The notes beneath the pieces are model-generated. The model worked only from the letters and a program-made list of their open reading frames with translations. It was not told the DNA's origin and made no database searches. A DNA stretch of 64,000 nt from AP-15 sp963833745 (GTDB lineage Bacteria > Pseudomonadota > Alphaproteobacteria > ATCC43930 > CGMCC-115725): positions 558,001-622,000 of the forward strand of contig CAWHZD010000007.1 of the NCBI GenBank assembly GCA_963833745.1, given 5' to 3'. The translations under genes were made by a program, and so were the position numbers. Below are positions 54,000 to 61,945 of the stretch, one piece after another; the first letter of the stretch is position 1; every line of letters begins with the position of its first letter.

Positions 54000-54731
54000 A
54001 TGAAATATCTTGAAAAGATCGACGCTGCGCTGTGGCTCGCCGACGGAGAAATCGTCAGTTTCTACGGATTTCCCTATCCGACCCGCTCGGTGATCGCCCG
54101 CTTACCGGATGGCGATCTTTGGGTGTGGTCGCCGATCAAGCTGAAGCCAGAGCTTCGCACGCAGTTGGATCGTCTGGGACGGGTCGTACATCTGGTCAGC
54201 CCCAACAAACTCCATCACCTCTATCTTCCAAATTGGAAGGCTGTGTATCCGAACGCCAAGCTGTGGGGGCCATATTCGACCATACGGCGGCATCGCGATC
54301 TGGTGTTTCGCGCGCCGCTCCGAGACATTTCGCCATCGGAATGGCAGTCGGATATTGATCAAGCGTGGTTCACCGGGTCGATTGCATTGGATGAGGTCGT
54401 TTTTTATCACCGACCTTCGCGGACCGTGATCGTCGCCGACCTTATTGAAACCTTCAGTAACAAATTCCTGCAGGAGCACTGGCGATGGTGGCAACGTCCA
54501 TTGGCGCGTCTCGGTGGTATTGTCGCCGATAAAGCCTACGCCCCACTCGACTGGCGCCTATCTTTTATCAATCGCACCCCGGCGCGTGCTGCTAGGGCGA
54601 AGGTTTTGAGCTGGGACTGCGAGCGCGTCATCATGGCTCATGGCGAGTGGCAGCGGTCGGCCGGACACGCATTTTTAGAGCGCTCGTTGGCGTGGCTCGG
54701 GCGGGAGCGCACGATCCGCGCACAGAAATAA
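54000..54731 (+). CDS. DUF4336 protein (metallo-beta-lactamase-like fold, motif lost)
   Basis: A 243-residue protein with DUF4336 features: SFYGFPYPTRSVIARLPDGD near the N-terminus, LWVWSPIKLKPELRTQLDRL, then HLVSPNKLHHLYLPNWKAVY. In this family an MBL-like fold has lost the canonical HxHxDH; here a PNKLHH-type stretch replaces it. FYHRPSRTVIVADLIETF resembles the metal-ligand Asp strand. No function is known. The gene uses a more AT-relaxed codon mix than hemB beside it, which may mean transfer. Confidence 0.82.
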   Translation: MKYLEKIDAALWLADGEIVSFYGFPYPTRSVIARLPDGDLWVWSPIKLKPELRTQLDRLGRVVHLVSPNKLHHLYLPNWKAVYPNAKLWGPYSTIRRHRDLVFRAPLRDISPSEWQSDIDQAWFTGSIALDEVVFYHRPSRTVIVADLIETFSNKFLQEHWRWWQRPLARLGGIVADKAYAPLDWRLSFINRTPARAARAKVLSWDCERVIMAHGEWQRSAGHAFLERSLAWLGRERTIRAQK

Positions 54732-54863
54732 CCCGGATCTTGTTCAATATCGAGCGAATTGGACGCCGCTGTTCGCTCCTTCCAAACGTTGTCAGCCTTG
54801 CCGATCGCGCCTATTTTCCGGCGATCCGCGTTTCCGCCGCCCCCTTTCGTCCGGAGTGCTCCC

Positions 54864-55874
54864 GTGACCGAGTTTCTGCCGCCGCTCGCCTCCTATCCGC
54901 GCCTTCGGCTGCGCCGCAACCGGCGCGACCCCTGGTCGCGCAAGCTCGTCGCCGAGCATGTGCTGACCTCGGGCGATCTGATTTGGCCGGTCTTTGTCCA
55001 TGACGAAGGCCGTAAGCAGCCGATCGCGTCGATGCCCGGCGTCTTTCGCCTGCCTATTTCGGCATTGGCCGACGCCGCCGGCGAGGCCGCGGCGCTGGGC
55101 ATCCCGACGATCGCGGTGTTCCCGGCGGTGCCGATGGCGCTGAAGGACGCCGAAGGAAGCGAGGCGGTCAACCCCGGCAATCTCGTTTGCCGCGCCGTCG
55201 CCGCCCTGAAAAGCGCGGTGCCGGAGGTCGGCGTCTTGTGCGACGTGGCGCTCGACCCGTTCACCTCGCACGGGCATGACGGCGTGATTCGAAAGGGCTA
55301 CGTCGAGAATGACGAGACCGTGACACTGTTGCGCCGCCAGGCGGTGGTGCAGGCCGAGGCCGGCTGCGACATCATCGCGCCTTCCGACATGATGGACGGC
55401 CGGGTCGGTGCGGTGCGCCTGGCACTCGACGAGGCCGGTTTCAGCCATGTCCGCATCATGTCCTATGCGGCGAAATACGCCTCCGCCTTTTACGGGCCGT
55501 TCCGCGACGCGATCGGCTCGAAGACCGCGCTCGGCAGCGCCGACAAGCGAACCTACCAGATGGACCCGGCCAACGGCGACGAGGCGTTGCGCGAGGTGGC
55601 GCTCGACATCCAGGAAGGCGCCGACATGGTCATGGTCAAGCCCGGTATGCCCTATCTCGATATCGTCCGCCGGGTTAAAGAAGCGTTTCGCGTGCCGACC
55701 TATGCCTATCAGGTCAGCGGCGAATACGCGATGCTGCACGCCGCCGCGCAGAATGGCTGGCTCGACGGCGACCGTGCGGTCATGGAAAGCCTGATCGCCT
55801 TCAAGCGCGCCGGCGCCGACGGCATCCTGACCTACGCCGCGATGGACGCCGCCCGGCGACTGAAGCAAGGTTGA
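54864..55874 (+). CDS. hemB: porphobilinogen synthase (delta-aminolevulinate dehydratase)
   Basis: A 336-residue HemB from a GTG with GGAG eight bases upstream. The two active-site lysines are Lys204 (SYAAKYASAFYGPFRDA) and Lys259 (DMVMVKPGMPYLDI), the latter forming the Schiff base. The CDVALDPFTSHGHDG segment has Asp/Thr in place of the zinc-binding cysteines, the magnesium-dependent type found in alphaproteobacteria. It condenses two 5-aminolevulinate molecules to porphobilinogen in haem synthesis. The frame is open further upstream (54759) without family match. The unknown four-gene operon begins 37 bases after its stop, in the same direction. Confidence 0.95.
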   Translation: MTEFLPPLASYPRLRLRRNRRDPWSRKLVAEHVLTSGDLIWPVFVHDEGRKQPIASMPGVFRLPISALADAAGEAAALGIPTIAVFPAVPMALKDAEGSEAVNPGNLVCRAVAALKSAVPEVGVLCDVALDPFTSHGHDGVIRKGYVENDETVTLLRRQAVVQAEAGCDIIAPSDMMDGRVGAVRLALDEAGFSHVRIMSYAAKYASAFYGPFRDAIGSKTALGSADKRTYQMDPANGDEALREVALDIQEGADMVMVKPGMPYLDIVRRVKEAFRVPTYAYQVSGEYAMLHAAAQNGWLDGDRAVMESLIAFKRAGADGILTYAAMDAARRLKQG

Positions 55875-55911
55875 CCCTCGATCGCCGACCCTGCGCTGAA
55901 AGGAAACTAAC

Positions 55912-56400
55912 ATGGATCAAGGTATGGTCGAGGTCGAGCTTCCGGTGCTGCGCGACTCTGAAACTATCGAGCAGGCCTTCGATACACTGCGCGAAAATCG
56001 GAAGGGCGGCTTCGTCGTGTCGGGCCGCGGCGCGGTCATGGTCACCGCGCGCAATCTCAGTCAAGCTTTGGCTCTACTGAGGAAGAACAGCCGCCCGCTG
56101 TCCGAGGTTGTGGAGCAGTTCGACGGACCGCGTCCTCCTACCGTGGGTAAGGGGTCAAGCATTCTCGGTCTCTTGACGAGAGAAAAACCCGCGCCGCCGA
56201 CCGAAGATAAAGCTAGGGTGCTGCGGCTCGAGGGGAGGTCCGCGTTAGTGCTGGTGTCAGAGCGCCAGGCGAAAGCGCTGGCGAGCCCGGCGACGTTCTA
56301 TATCTGCACGGCCGATCCGAGCCACGTCTGGCTGGCGGAGGATCTGGTTCGACCCGGGATCTGCAACCTGGATGGAGAACCCGTTCAACTGAAAATCTGA
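55912..56400 (+). CDS. uncharacterised protein, CBS-like N-terminal half
   Basis: A 162-residue protein with AAAGGA before its ATG. Residues ~10-62 (LRDSETIEQAFDTLRENRKG, GRGAVMVTARNLSQALALLR) resemble half of a CBS domain; this is inference from pattern only. The C-terminal part (ALVLVSERQAKALASPATFY, CTADPSHVWLAEDL) is unlike anything I recognise. No signal peptide or membrane segment. It is the first gene of a four-gene operon and is ten bases from the next gene. Confidence 0.6.
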   Translation: MDQGMVEVELPVLRDSETIEQAFDTLRENRKGGFVVSGRGAVMVTARNLSQALALLRKNSRPLSEVVEQFDGPRPPTVGKGSSILGLLTREKPAPPTEDKARVLRLEGRSALVLVSERQAKALASPATFYICTADPSHVWLAEDLVRPGICNLDGEPVQLKI

Positions 56401-56410
56401 GTTTGGCGTT

Positions 56411-57643
56411 ATGCCCGGCATTTTCGGTCAGGTTTTCAGCGCCTTCCAGAGTCTGTTATCGCGGGGGTTCTGGTTCGGCTCGTTTCTTCCCATCGCGGTG
56501 TTTGCCGCATTAAACCTGGCGCTCGTGACCGCTGTCTTTCCGGGTGTGGTCAAACTCGAAGATGTCGTCAGGGCGGATTGGATTTGGCTGGCCCCCGTGC
56601 TGCTGGTTGGGCTGGTGGTTGTTGCGTATGCGCTGGGTCCTTTGATCCCGTTGTTCCGAGACCTGCTCGATGGACGCGGCTTGCCCGAAGTGGTGCAACG
56701 AGCGTTGCGCCTCCGCCCGCTCAAACTGAGACGTCAGGCTGAAGAGGCTCTCGACGCGGCAACGGATCTCGCCTCCCGCTTGGTCGAGTTGCGGCAAAGT
56801 GCAAACTTGGATCTGCAGGCTGCTCGCGCGGAAGGGTTGGCTTTAGGAACCACTGGCGCGCCGGCGGCAATCGGTAGGGCGGAACAGGCGGCGCAAAGGC
56901 TCGCGCAACTCCTCAACATTGGGGCATTGCAGTCGAGCGATGCCCCGGCGGCGGAAGCGGTCCGCCGGGTGGCCGATGCGTTGCGCTCGAACACTTCGAC
57001 ACCGGGAGCGGCCGCCGACGCAGCCCTCGTTGTGCGATTGGCCACCGTGCATAGGCGAATCATCGATCTGCTGCGCCAAGCGGCCGAAGCAGGAGATCTG
57101 TTCCGGCAACGCCAGCAGGACCAGGTCCGCAGATTGCCTCGCGACGCGCAGCCAACTCAAGTCGGCAACGCACGAGCGCGGGCGGAGCGTTACTGCCGCG
57201 AGATGTACGGTGGAGATTTCAGCTATATCTGGCCGCGGTTGTTGTTTGTCATTCCCGACAATGACGCAGCCGCACAGCGGATCGAGGCTGCGAAGGCTTT
57301 GATTGATTTTGCTGTCTTGTGTCTGGTGCTCACTACGACGCTGTTGCTCGTCTGGCTGCCGTTACTCGCGTCGCGCGGCCGTTCGCCCTGGTTATTTCTG
57401 ACGATGGGCGGATTCGGCCCGTTGCTGATCGGCTTCTTCTACCGGCTGGTCGTCGAAACTCAGATCAGCTTTGGCGGTGTCGTGCAAGGCGTGGTTGATC
57501 GGTTTCGCTTCGAGCTGTTGAAAATGCTGCATGTCAAGGCACCGGCTACCCTTGTCGACGAACGGTTGATTTGGGCGTGGCTCCAGGCTGCGGCGGATGG
57601 CGAACCGGTCAACGCCGACGTAATTTGGTCTCTGCCGCCGTGA
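56411..57643 (+). CDS. uncharacterised membrane protein with long helical cytoplasmic insert
   Basis: A 410-residue protein. Two N-terminal membrane helices (SFLPIAVFAALNLALVTAVF, WIWLAPVLLVGLVVVAYALG) and two C-terminal ones (AVLCLVLTTTLLLVWLPLL, LFLTMGGFGPLLIGFFYRLV) bracket a ~200-residue Ala/Arg/Glu-rich helical region (QAEEALDAATDLASRLVELR, RIIDLLRQAAEAGDLFRQRQ) that may form a coiled coil. I do not recognise a family. The arrangement resembles a scaffold or signalling membrane protein. The next gene's GTG overlaps its TGA. Confidence 0.65.
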   Translation: MPGIFGQVFSAFQSLLSRGFWFGSFLPIAVFAALNLALVTAVFPGVVKLEDVVRADWIWLAPVLLVGLVVVAYALGPLIPLFRDLLDGRGLPEVVQRALRLRPLKLRRQAEEALDAATDLASRLVELRQSANLDLQAARAEGLALGTTGAPAAIGRAEQAAQRLAQLLNIGALQSSDAPAAEAVRRVADALRSNTSTPGAAADAALVVRLATVHRRIIDLLRQAAEAGDLFRQRQQDQVRRLPRDAQPTQVGNARARAERYCREMYGGDFSYIWPRLLFVIPDNDAAAQRIEAAKALIDFAVLCLVLTTTLLLVWLPLLASRGRSPWLFLTMGGFGPLLIGFFYRLVVETQISFGGVVQGVVDRFRFELLKMLHVKAPATLVDERLIWAWLQAAADGEPVNADVIWSLPP

Positions 57644-58182
57644 GGTATGTATTCATCATCGTCTACTGTGTTGTGCTGGGGGGCTTCACGGTCTGGATGG
57701 TAAAGCGGAATGGCGCGGATACACTGGCGTTCGTAGCGAGCCAGCCGCTGCCGCTCAATCGACTTCTGCAGCCCGGCGACGTGACGCCAGCCCCCTGGTA
57801 CAAGCCATTGCGCCGGTTAAAGGCTCTCGGGCCCTCGGAACGCGAATTTGTCGGCCGATATGCGACGGGTGATGTCGCTCAGGGTGTCTCCGTGAGGCGC
57901 GAAACGACAGATACGGTGCCAAATCTGGCAGCACGTCAGGGTAGCGTGCTCGTCATCGCCGGTTTGTCACGCTCGAAGCTGGACAGCGTCAATGCCGATG
58001 CTTGTGTGCGTCTCGATCGCGATGCGGCGAATGTGACCAAAGTTCGCGCCGTGCTGTGCCCCTCGGTGCCACAGGCGCAATGCACCGCCGTTCTCGACCT
58101 CCCGAGCACACGGCTTGCAAATTTGCAACCCCTGATCGAAAAGGCCGCGCTGTCCGTGGCCGATGCCGTCCCTTGTCAATGA
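57640..58182 (+). CDS. uncharacterised single-helix membrane/periplasmic protein
   Basis: A 180-residue protein starting with GTG that overlaps the preceding stop (GTGA), so translation is coupled. One N-terminal helix (RYVFIIVYCVVLGGFTVWMV) anchors a mainly extracytoplasmic domain. LPLNRLLQPGDVTPAPWYKP followed by SVRRETTDTVPNLAARQGSV suggests a SAF-like beta-clip (as in CpaB or AFP-like proteins), an inference needing a structure search. Three Cys are near the C-terminus (DACVRL, VLCPSV, AQCTAV). The lectin-like gene follows 18 bases later. Confidence 0.6.
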   Translation: MRYVFIIVYCVVLGGFTVWMVKRNGADTLAFVASQPLPLNRLLQPGDVTPAPWYKPLRRLKALGPSEREFVGRYATGDVAQGVSVRRETTDTVPNLAARQGSVLVIAGLSRSKLDSVNADACVRLDRDAANVTKVRAVLCPSVPQAQCTAVLDLPSTRLANLQPLIEKAALSVADAVPCQ

Positions 58183-58200
58183 ATTCCCCAGAGGTGTTCG

Positions 58201-58626
58201 GTGCCTATAGTGACATGGACCGAGATTCAGAATTTTACCGCACCGGCGGGCGACGTGACGGCACCCTGGCTGCTCGTCGTCGAGACCATCCGCGGCGCTA
58301 CCCACCTTCAGATAACCGCCACCGGTCAATGGACGGCAATGGCTGGGTTGCTGGGCGCGTGCGGCCCCGACGGGTTGGCCGGTCTCGCCTTGCCGGCCGA
58401 CCGGATCGTACTCCCCGATGCGCCGCCCGCCGCGTTGATAGGCCGGATCGGCGGAAGCTCTGCGAGCCTGAAAACGGATAGCGCTTTTGTCGTCGGCCGG
58501 AACTGCGTAGTCCCGGTGCCGACAGGCAGGATCGGCCCGCTGTTTGTCAGCTTCAATATCACGGCTAGGCCGATATTGGTTCAAGCACTCAACATCGTCG
58601 TTTCCGGGGCGACACCGACACTCTAA
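58201..58626 (+). CDS. LecA/PA-IL-like beta-sandwich protein
   Basis: A 141-residue protein from GTG with AGAGG upstream. It lacks a signal peptide. The order PIVTWTEIQNFTAPAGDVTA, then IVLPDAPPAALIGRIGGSSA, FVVGRNCVVPVPTGRIGPLF and VSFNI parallels the PA-IL galactose-lectin layout (a 'LPGAPxGALIGRIG ... VG ... GxLxLxxND' series), although the Asp/Asn calcium-ligand loop of LecA is not evident. It could bind carbohydrate or be a structural relative. Last gene of the unknown operon; no further gene in its direction before the convergent SDR. Confidence 0.55.
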   Translation: MPIVTWTEIQNFTAPAGDVTAPWLLVVETIRGATHLQITATGQWTAMAGLLGACGPDGLAGLALPADRIVLPDAPPAALIGRIGGSSASLKTDSAFVVGRNCVVPVPTGRIGPLFVSFNITARPILVQALNIVVSGATPTL

Positions 58627-58718
58627 CACATCGATCCGCCGCCGATCCCGCAAAATCCTTTCCCGGCGATTCCAGCTCGCGAACGGAGCCGAGCGCGATA
58701 AATGTCGATCCAGCTTAC

Positions 58719-59501
58719 TTACAGTGCGCTCCTGCGGCTGGAGCCACCGCCGTCGATGGTGATGATCGTGCCGGTCGTGTAGGCCGATTTGTCGGAGGCG
58801 AGAAAGGCCGCCATCCAGGCGATCTCCTCGGGCTTGGCGGCGCGGCCGAAAGCATGGCGCTCCATCAATTCCGGCCAGCGCTCGGGGTCGCCGAACCGGG
58901 TTTGCGCGCGCTGGCGGGTCAGGGTGACCAGCCGCTCGGTCAAGACCGGGCCGGGGTTGATGCCAACGACCCGCAGCCCGTCGCGCGGCGAGGTCCCGCC
59001 CATCGCCCGGGTGAACGCCATCAACGACGCATTGCCCGAAGATCCGGCGATATAGTCGAAATCGGGGTTTTGTCCGGCCGCACCCAGGATGTTGACGATG
59101 ACCCCGCTTTTGCGCTCGCGCATCAACCCGTAAAAGCGGCGGGTCATGTTGATGTAGCCGAAGACCTTGAGGTCCCAGGCCTCGCGCCAGCGCGCCTCGT
59201 CGACCGTGTCGATGTTGCCGCCAGGGATGGCGCCGGCATTGTTGACCAGGATCTCGGTGTCGGAGCACTCGGCGGCGATCGTGTCGACATTTTTGCTGTC
59301 GGAGAGGTCGAGCGGGAACACCCGCACCGCGACATTGTGCTTGGCGGTAAGCGCCGCCCGCGCCGCTTCGAGATCGGCCGCGGTGCGCGACACCAGGACA
59401 ACGTCGCAGCCTTCCTGCGCCAATGCCTCGGCGCAGGCCCGCCCGATCCCCTTCGAGGCGCCGGTCACCAGCGCCTTTTTCCCCCGCAAGCCCAGCTCCA
59501 T
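58719..59501 (-). CDS. SDR-family oxidoreductase with atypical catalytic site
   Basis: A 260-residue short-chain dehydrogenase/reductase. The cofactor site is TGASKGIGRACAEALAQEG, DLSD and LVNNAGAIPGGN. In classical SDRs YxxxK follows a Ser; here the region reads PDFDYIAGSSGNASLMAFTR, so the Lys position is Asn and Tyr is displaced by three residues. The C-terminus (INPGPVLTERLV, GTIITIDGGGSS) is normal. The start is the ATG after CGGAGGACGGTG. It may still bind NAD(P) but chemistry is doubtful or different. It converges with the LecA-like gene. Confidence 0.85.
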   Translation of the reverse strand: MELGLRGKKALVTGASKGIGRACAEALAQEGCDVVLVSRTAADLEAARAALTAKHNVAVRVFPLDLSDSKNVDTIAAECSDTEILVNNAGAIPGGNIDTVDEARWREAWDLKVFGYINMTRRFYGLMRERKSGVIVNILGAAGQNPDFDYIAGSSGNASLMAFTRAMGGTSPRDGLRVVGINPGPVLTERLVTLTRQRAQTRFGDPERWPELMERHAFGRAAKPEEIAWMAAFLASDKSAYTTGTIITIDGGGSSRRSAL

Positions 59502-59682
59502 CACCGTCCTCCGATCGCCTACCGGTGTCTCACCTCGCCCGGTTTACACTCCCGATGCCGGGAAAGGGTGCAACAAGCAAGCGCGCGGTCACCAGGTGCG
59601 GGGCGGCCAAAGCGTGTTCTCCAACCATCCGCTGGTGAGAAACGAAGCCCACTCCAAGCCATCTGTGCCGCCGCCGCGCTGA

Positions 59683-60309
59683 TCACAGCTCGCGGCCGCG
59701 GCGCGCCATCGCATCGTCCCACAAGCCGGCGCGATCATCGTCGAAGATCAGCTTCGGATCGCCGGTCGTCGTGAACCAATCGCGGCGGGCGATTTCGCCC
59801 TCGAGCTGGCCGGGCGCCCAGCCGGCATAGCCAAAGGCAAAAAGCGCTTTTTTTGGTCCCTGGTGGTGGCCGATGTCGCGCAGGATCTGCTTGTCTGCGG
59901 TCATCGCCACTTCGCCGCCAATGGTCAGGGTGGTGTCGCGCCGGTAGTCGGGGCTGTGCACGACAAAGCCGAGCTCCGGCTGCACTGGTCCACCGGCAAA
60001 CACCTGCAAGCTGCCTTCGACGCTTTGGTCGTGGTCGCCGGCGGCCTCCAGCAAGCTCGCGATCGAACGCTCTTCGATCGGACGGTTGAGGACGATGCCG
60101 AAGGCGCCGGTGTCGTCCTGGCGCAGCAGCAGGATGACCGTATGAGAGAACCGCGGGTCGCCGATCGTTGGTGCGGCGATCAGCAGTTGCCCGGTCAGCG
60201 AGCCGCTGTCGACCTGCGCGCTCGCCGCCGCGCCGAGCAACATCACCGCCGCGCACAATGCCGCTGCGACCCTCGCCAGGTACCGGTGCGACCATCGGAC
60301 AGAGACCAT
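59683..60309 (-). CDS. YqgE/AlgH family protein with signal peptide
   Basis: A 208-residue DUF179 protein: LLIAAPTIGDPRFSHTVILL, FGIVLNRPIE, VFAGGPVQPELGFVVHS and AGWAPGQLEGEIARRDW are diagnostic. YqgE/AlgH proteins are normally cytoplasmic, ~185 residues and lack an export signal. This one has a preceding basic start (VRWSHRYLARV) and hydrophobic core (AAALCAAVMLLGAAASAQV), i.e. a likely Sec signal, so the domain may act in the periplasm. The regulator AlgH role known in pseudomonads cannot be assumed. It is divergent from the NHL protein. Confidence 0.85.
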   Translation of the reverse strand: MVSVRWSHRYLARVAAALCAAVMLLGAAASAQVDSGSLTGQLLIAAPTIGDPRFSHTVILLLRQDDTGAFGIVLNRPIEERSIASLLEAAGDHDQSVEGSLQVFAGGPVQPELGFVVHSPDYRRDTTLTIGGEVAMTADKQILRDIGHHQGPKKALFAFGYAGWAPGQLEGEIARRDWFTTTGDPKLIFDDDRAGLWDDAMARRGREL

Positions 60310-60400
60310 AGACGCAGCTTACATCCGCGCTCCCCGGCTCGGAAAGCAGTGCTAAGATTGCGCGATGTCGCGGGAGCGCGAACCGGAGAGGCGTCGGCCT

Positions 60401-61444
60401 ATGGCACAGCAGTACTGGATCATCACCACCGCGGCCGGCACCGGCGAGCGCGGCTTTGCCGGCGACGGCGGGCCCGCGGCACAAGCACGGTTGAACGGTC
60501 CCTTCGATGTCGGCTTCGACCCGGCCGGCAATCTCTATTTCTCCGACACCTTCAACCATCGCATCCGCCGCGTCGACGGGCGCACCGGGGTCATCACCAC
60601 CGTCGCCGGCAACGGGAATGCCGGCTATGCCGGCGACGGCGGGCCGGCGCTTGCCGCCGCGTTCAACGAGCCTTACGGCATCGCCGTCGACCGCATCGGC
60701 AACATCTATGTCGCCGACCGCCACAATCATTGCGTGCGCCGGGTCGACGGCGCTTCGGGCGTCGTCACGACCTTTGCCGGTAATGGCGCCGCGGGCTATG
60801 CCGGCGATGGTGGACCGGCAGCGCGCGCCGGCCTGGTCGAGCCGAATGGGCTCGGCTTTGACCCGGCGCAACAGAAGCTTTTCATCGCCGACGTCGCCGA
60901 CCATCGCGTGCGGGTCGTCGATCTCGCAACCGGGACGATCACGACCTTTGCCGGCACCGGCGAGGCGGCGCATACCGGCGATGGCGGTCCCGTCGATGCC
61001 GCCGGCGTGTTTGGCGCCCGCGCGGTCAAGACCACCACCGCCGGCACGGTCTATATCCTCGAACGCCAGGGCAGCACCTTGCGGGCGGTCGATCCGCGCA
61101 CCGGTGTCATCACCACGATCGCCGGCACCGGCGCCCGCGGCTACAGCGGCGACGGCGGCCCGGCGCGTGATGCCGTGCTCGACGCGCCCAAGGAATTCGC
61201 GCTCGATCCCGGCGGCGACATCCTGATCGTCGACACCGAAAGCCACGCGATCCGCCGCATCGACGCGGCTAGCGGCATCGTCGAGACCATTGCCGGTGGC
61301 CGCAAAGGCCCCGGCGGCGACGGCGGCCCGGCCACCGCCGCGGGGCTCGGCCGCCCGCATGGCGCCGTTGTCGGCCCCGACGGTGCGATTTATGTCGGCG
61401 ACACCGAAAACCACCGCATCCGCAAGCTCACTCGCAGCGGGTGA
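60401..61444 (+). CDS. NHL-repeat beta-propeller protein
   Basis: A 347-residue protein made almost entirely of six ~55-residue NHL/YVTN-like repeats. Each has the form T.AG.G..G.AGDGGPA..A.L..P.G...D..GN.Y..D...H.IRRVD..TG, so the whole would close a six-bladed propeller. The repeats are well conserved among themselves. No signal peptide or enzyme motif is visible, so it may act as a binding platform or be exported by an unseen route. The frame is open to an upstream ATG (60365), but AGAGG precedes the chosen one. Confidence 0.85.
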   Translation: MAQQYWIITTAAGTGERGFAGDGGPAAQARLNGPFDVGFDPAGNLYFSDTFNHRIRRVDGRTGVITTVAGNGNAGYAGDGGPALAAAFNEPYGIAVDRIGNIYVADRHNHCVRRVDGASGVVTTFAGNGAAGYAGDGGPAARAGLVEPNGLGFDPAQQKLFIADVADHRVRVVDLATGTITTFAGTGEAAHTGDGGPVDAAGVFGARAVKTTTAGTVYILERQGSTLRAVDPRTGVITTIAGTGARGYSGDGGPARDAVLDAPKEFALDPGGDILIVDTESHAIRRIDAASGIVETIAGGRKGPGGDGGPATAAGLGRPHGAVVGPDGAIYVGDTENHRIRKLTRSG

Positions 61445-61459
61445 GCCGGGGTTGGCGCC

Positions 61460-61600
61460 TCAGGCGCGCGTCGCCAACAGAAAGAAACATTGGCCGAGGA
61501 GGATGCCGGCGAGCAGGGCGCTGGCGGCGGCGAACGCCGGGTTGGCCGGGATCAGCCCGACGGCGAGGGTGCACAAGGCGCCGTCAGCCAGTCGAACCAT
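61460..61600 (-). CDS. possible 46-residue small membrane protein
   Basis: ATG at 61600 opens a 46-codon frame ending at 61460 with an upstream in-frame stop four codons before. Residues ~5-18 and 22-43 (LADGALCTLAVGLIP, AASALLAGILLGQCFFLLAT) are strongly hydrophobic, consistent with one hairpin or two helices. There is no clear ribosome site and no known family. It lies on the minus strand of the 500-base gap between the NHL gene and the MFS gene; the rest of that gap, except the tandem repeat, looks empty. Confidence 0.3.
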   Translation of the reverse strand: MVRLADGALCTLAVGLIPANPAFAAASALLAGILLGQCFFLLATRA

Positions 61601-61860
61601 CCGGCCGCATCAGCCCAGCTGCTGCGCCGTCGCGCGCTGGCCGGAACGGCGCCTCGACGCGAGCGCTCGACCGGCGCAGAGCGTAGCGGCTCAAATCACG
61701 CCAAAGACCACGAGCCGTCAAACCCGATCGGCCGTCAGGTTGCGCTGGTTCTCGTGCCCGCAAGCCGCGTGCCAGAACGTCGTACGACGCCGTGTCGTTT
61801 TATCTGCCGCGAGCCGAACACCCTTCCGTCCGATCGGCCATCTCGTCGGCCGGCCGGGGC

Positions 61861-61935
61861 GCCAAAGCCCCCGTGCGGCGCCAAAGCCCCCGTGCGGCGC
61901 CAAGCCCCCGTGCGGCGCCAAAGCCCCCGTGCGGC
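61861..61935. repeat. 19-bp tandem repeat, four copies
   Basis: GCCAAAGCCCCCGTGCGGC occurs at 61861-61879, 61880-61898, 61899-61916 (18 bases, one A missing) and 61917-61935, directly after the 3' end of the MFS gene (stop 61946, minus strand). Unit length is not a multiple of three, and the run lies outside the coding region. Copy identity is near perfect, so it is recent or maintained. Confidence 0.85.
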
Positions 61936-61945
61936 GCGCCGGGCG

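Noticed and set aside
53887..54003. 38-codon frame whose stop overlaps the DUF4336 start
   Set aside because: No ribosome site, no hydrophobic or domain features; overlap of this kind is expected by chance.
61861..61935. CRISPR array
   Set aside because: Units are directly adjacent with no spacers, and there are no cas genes.
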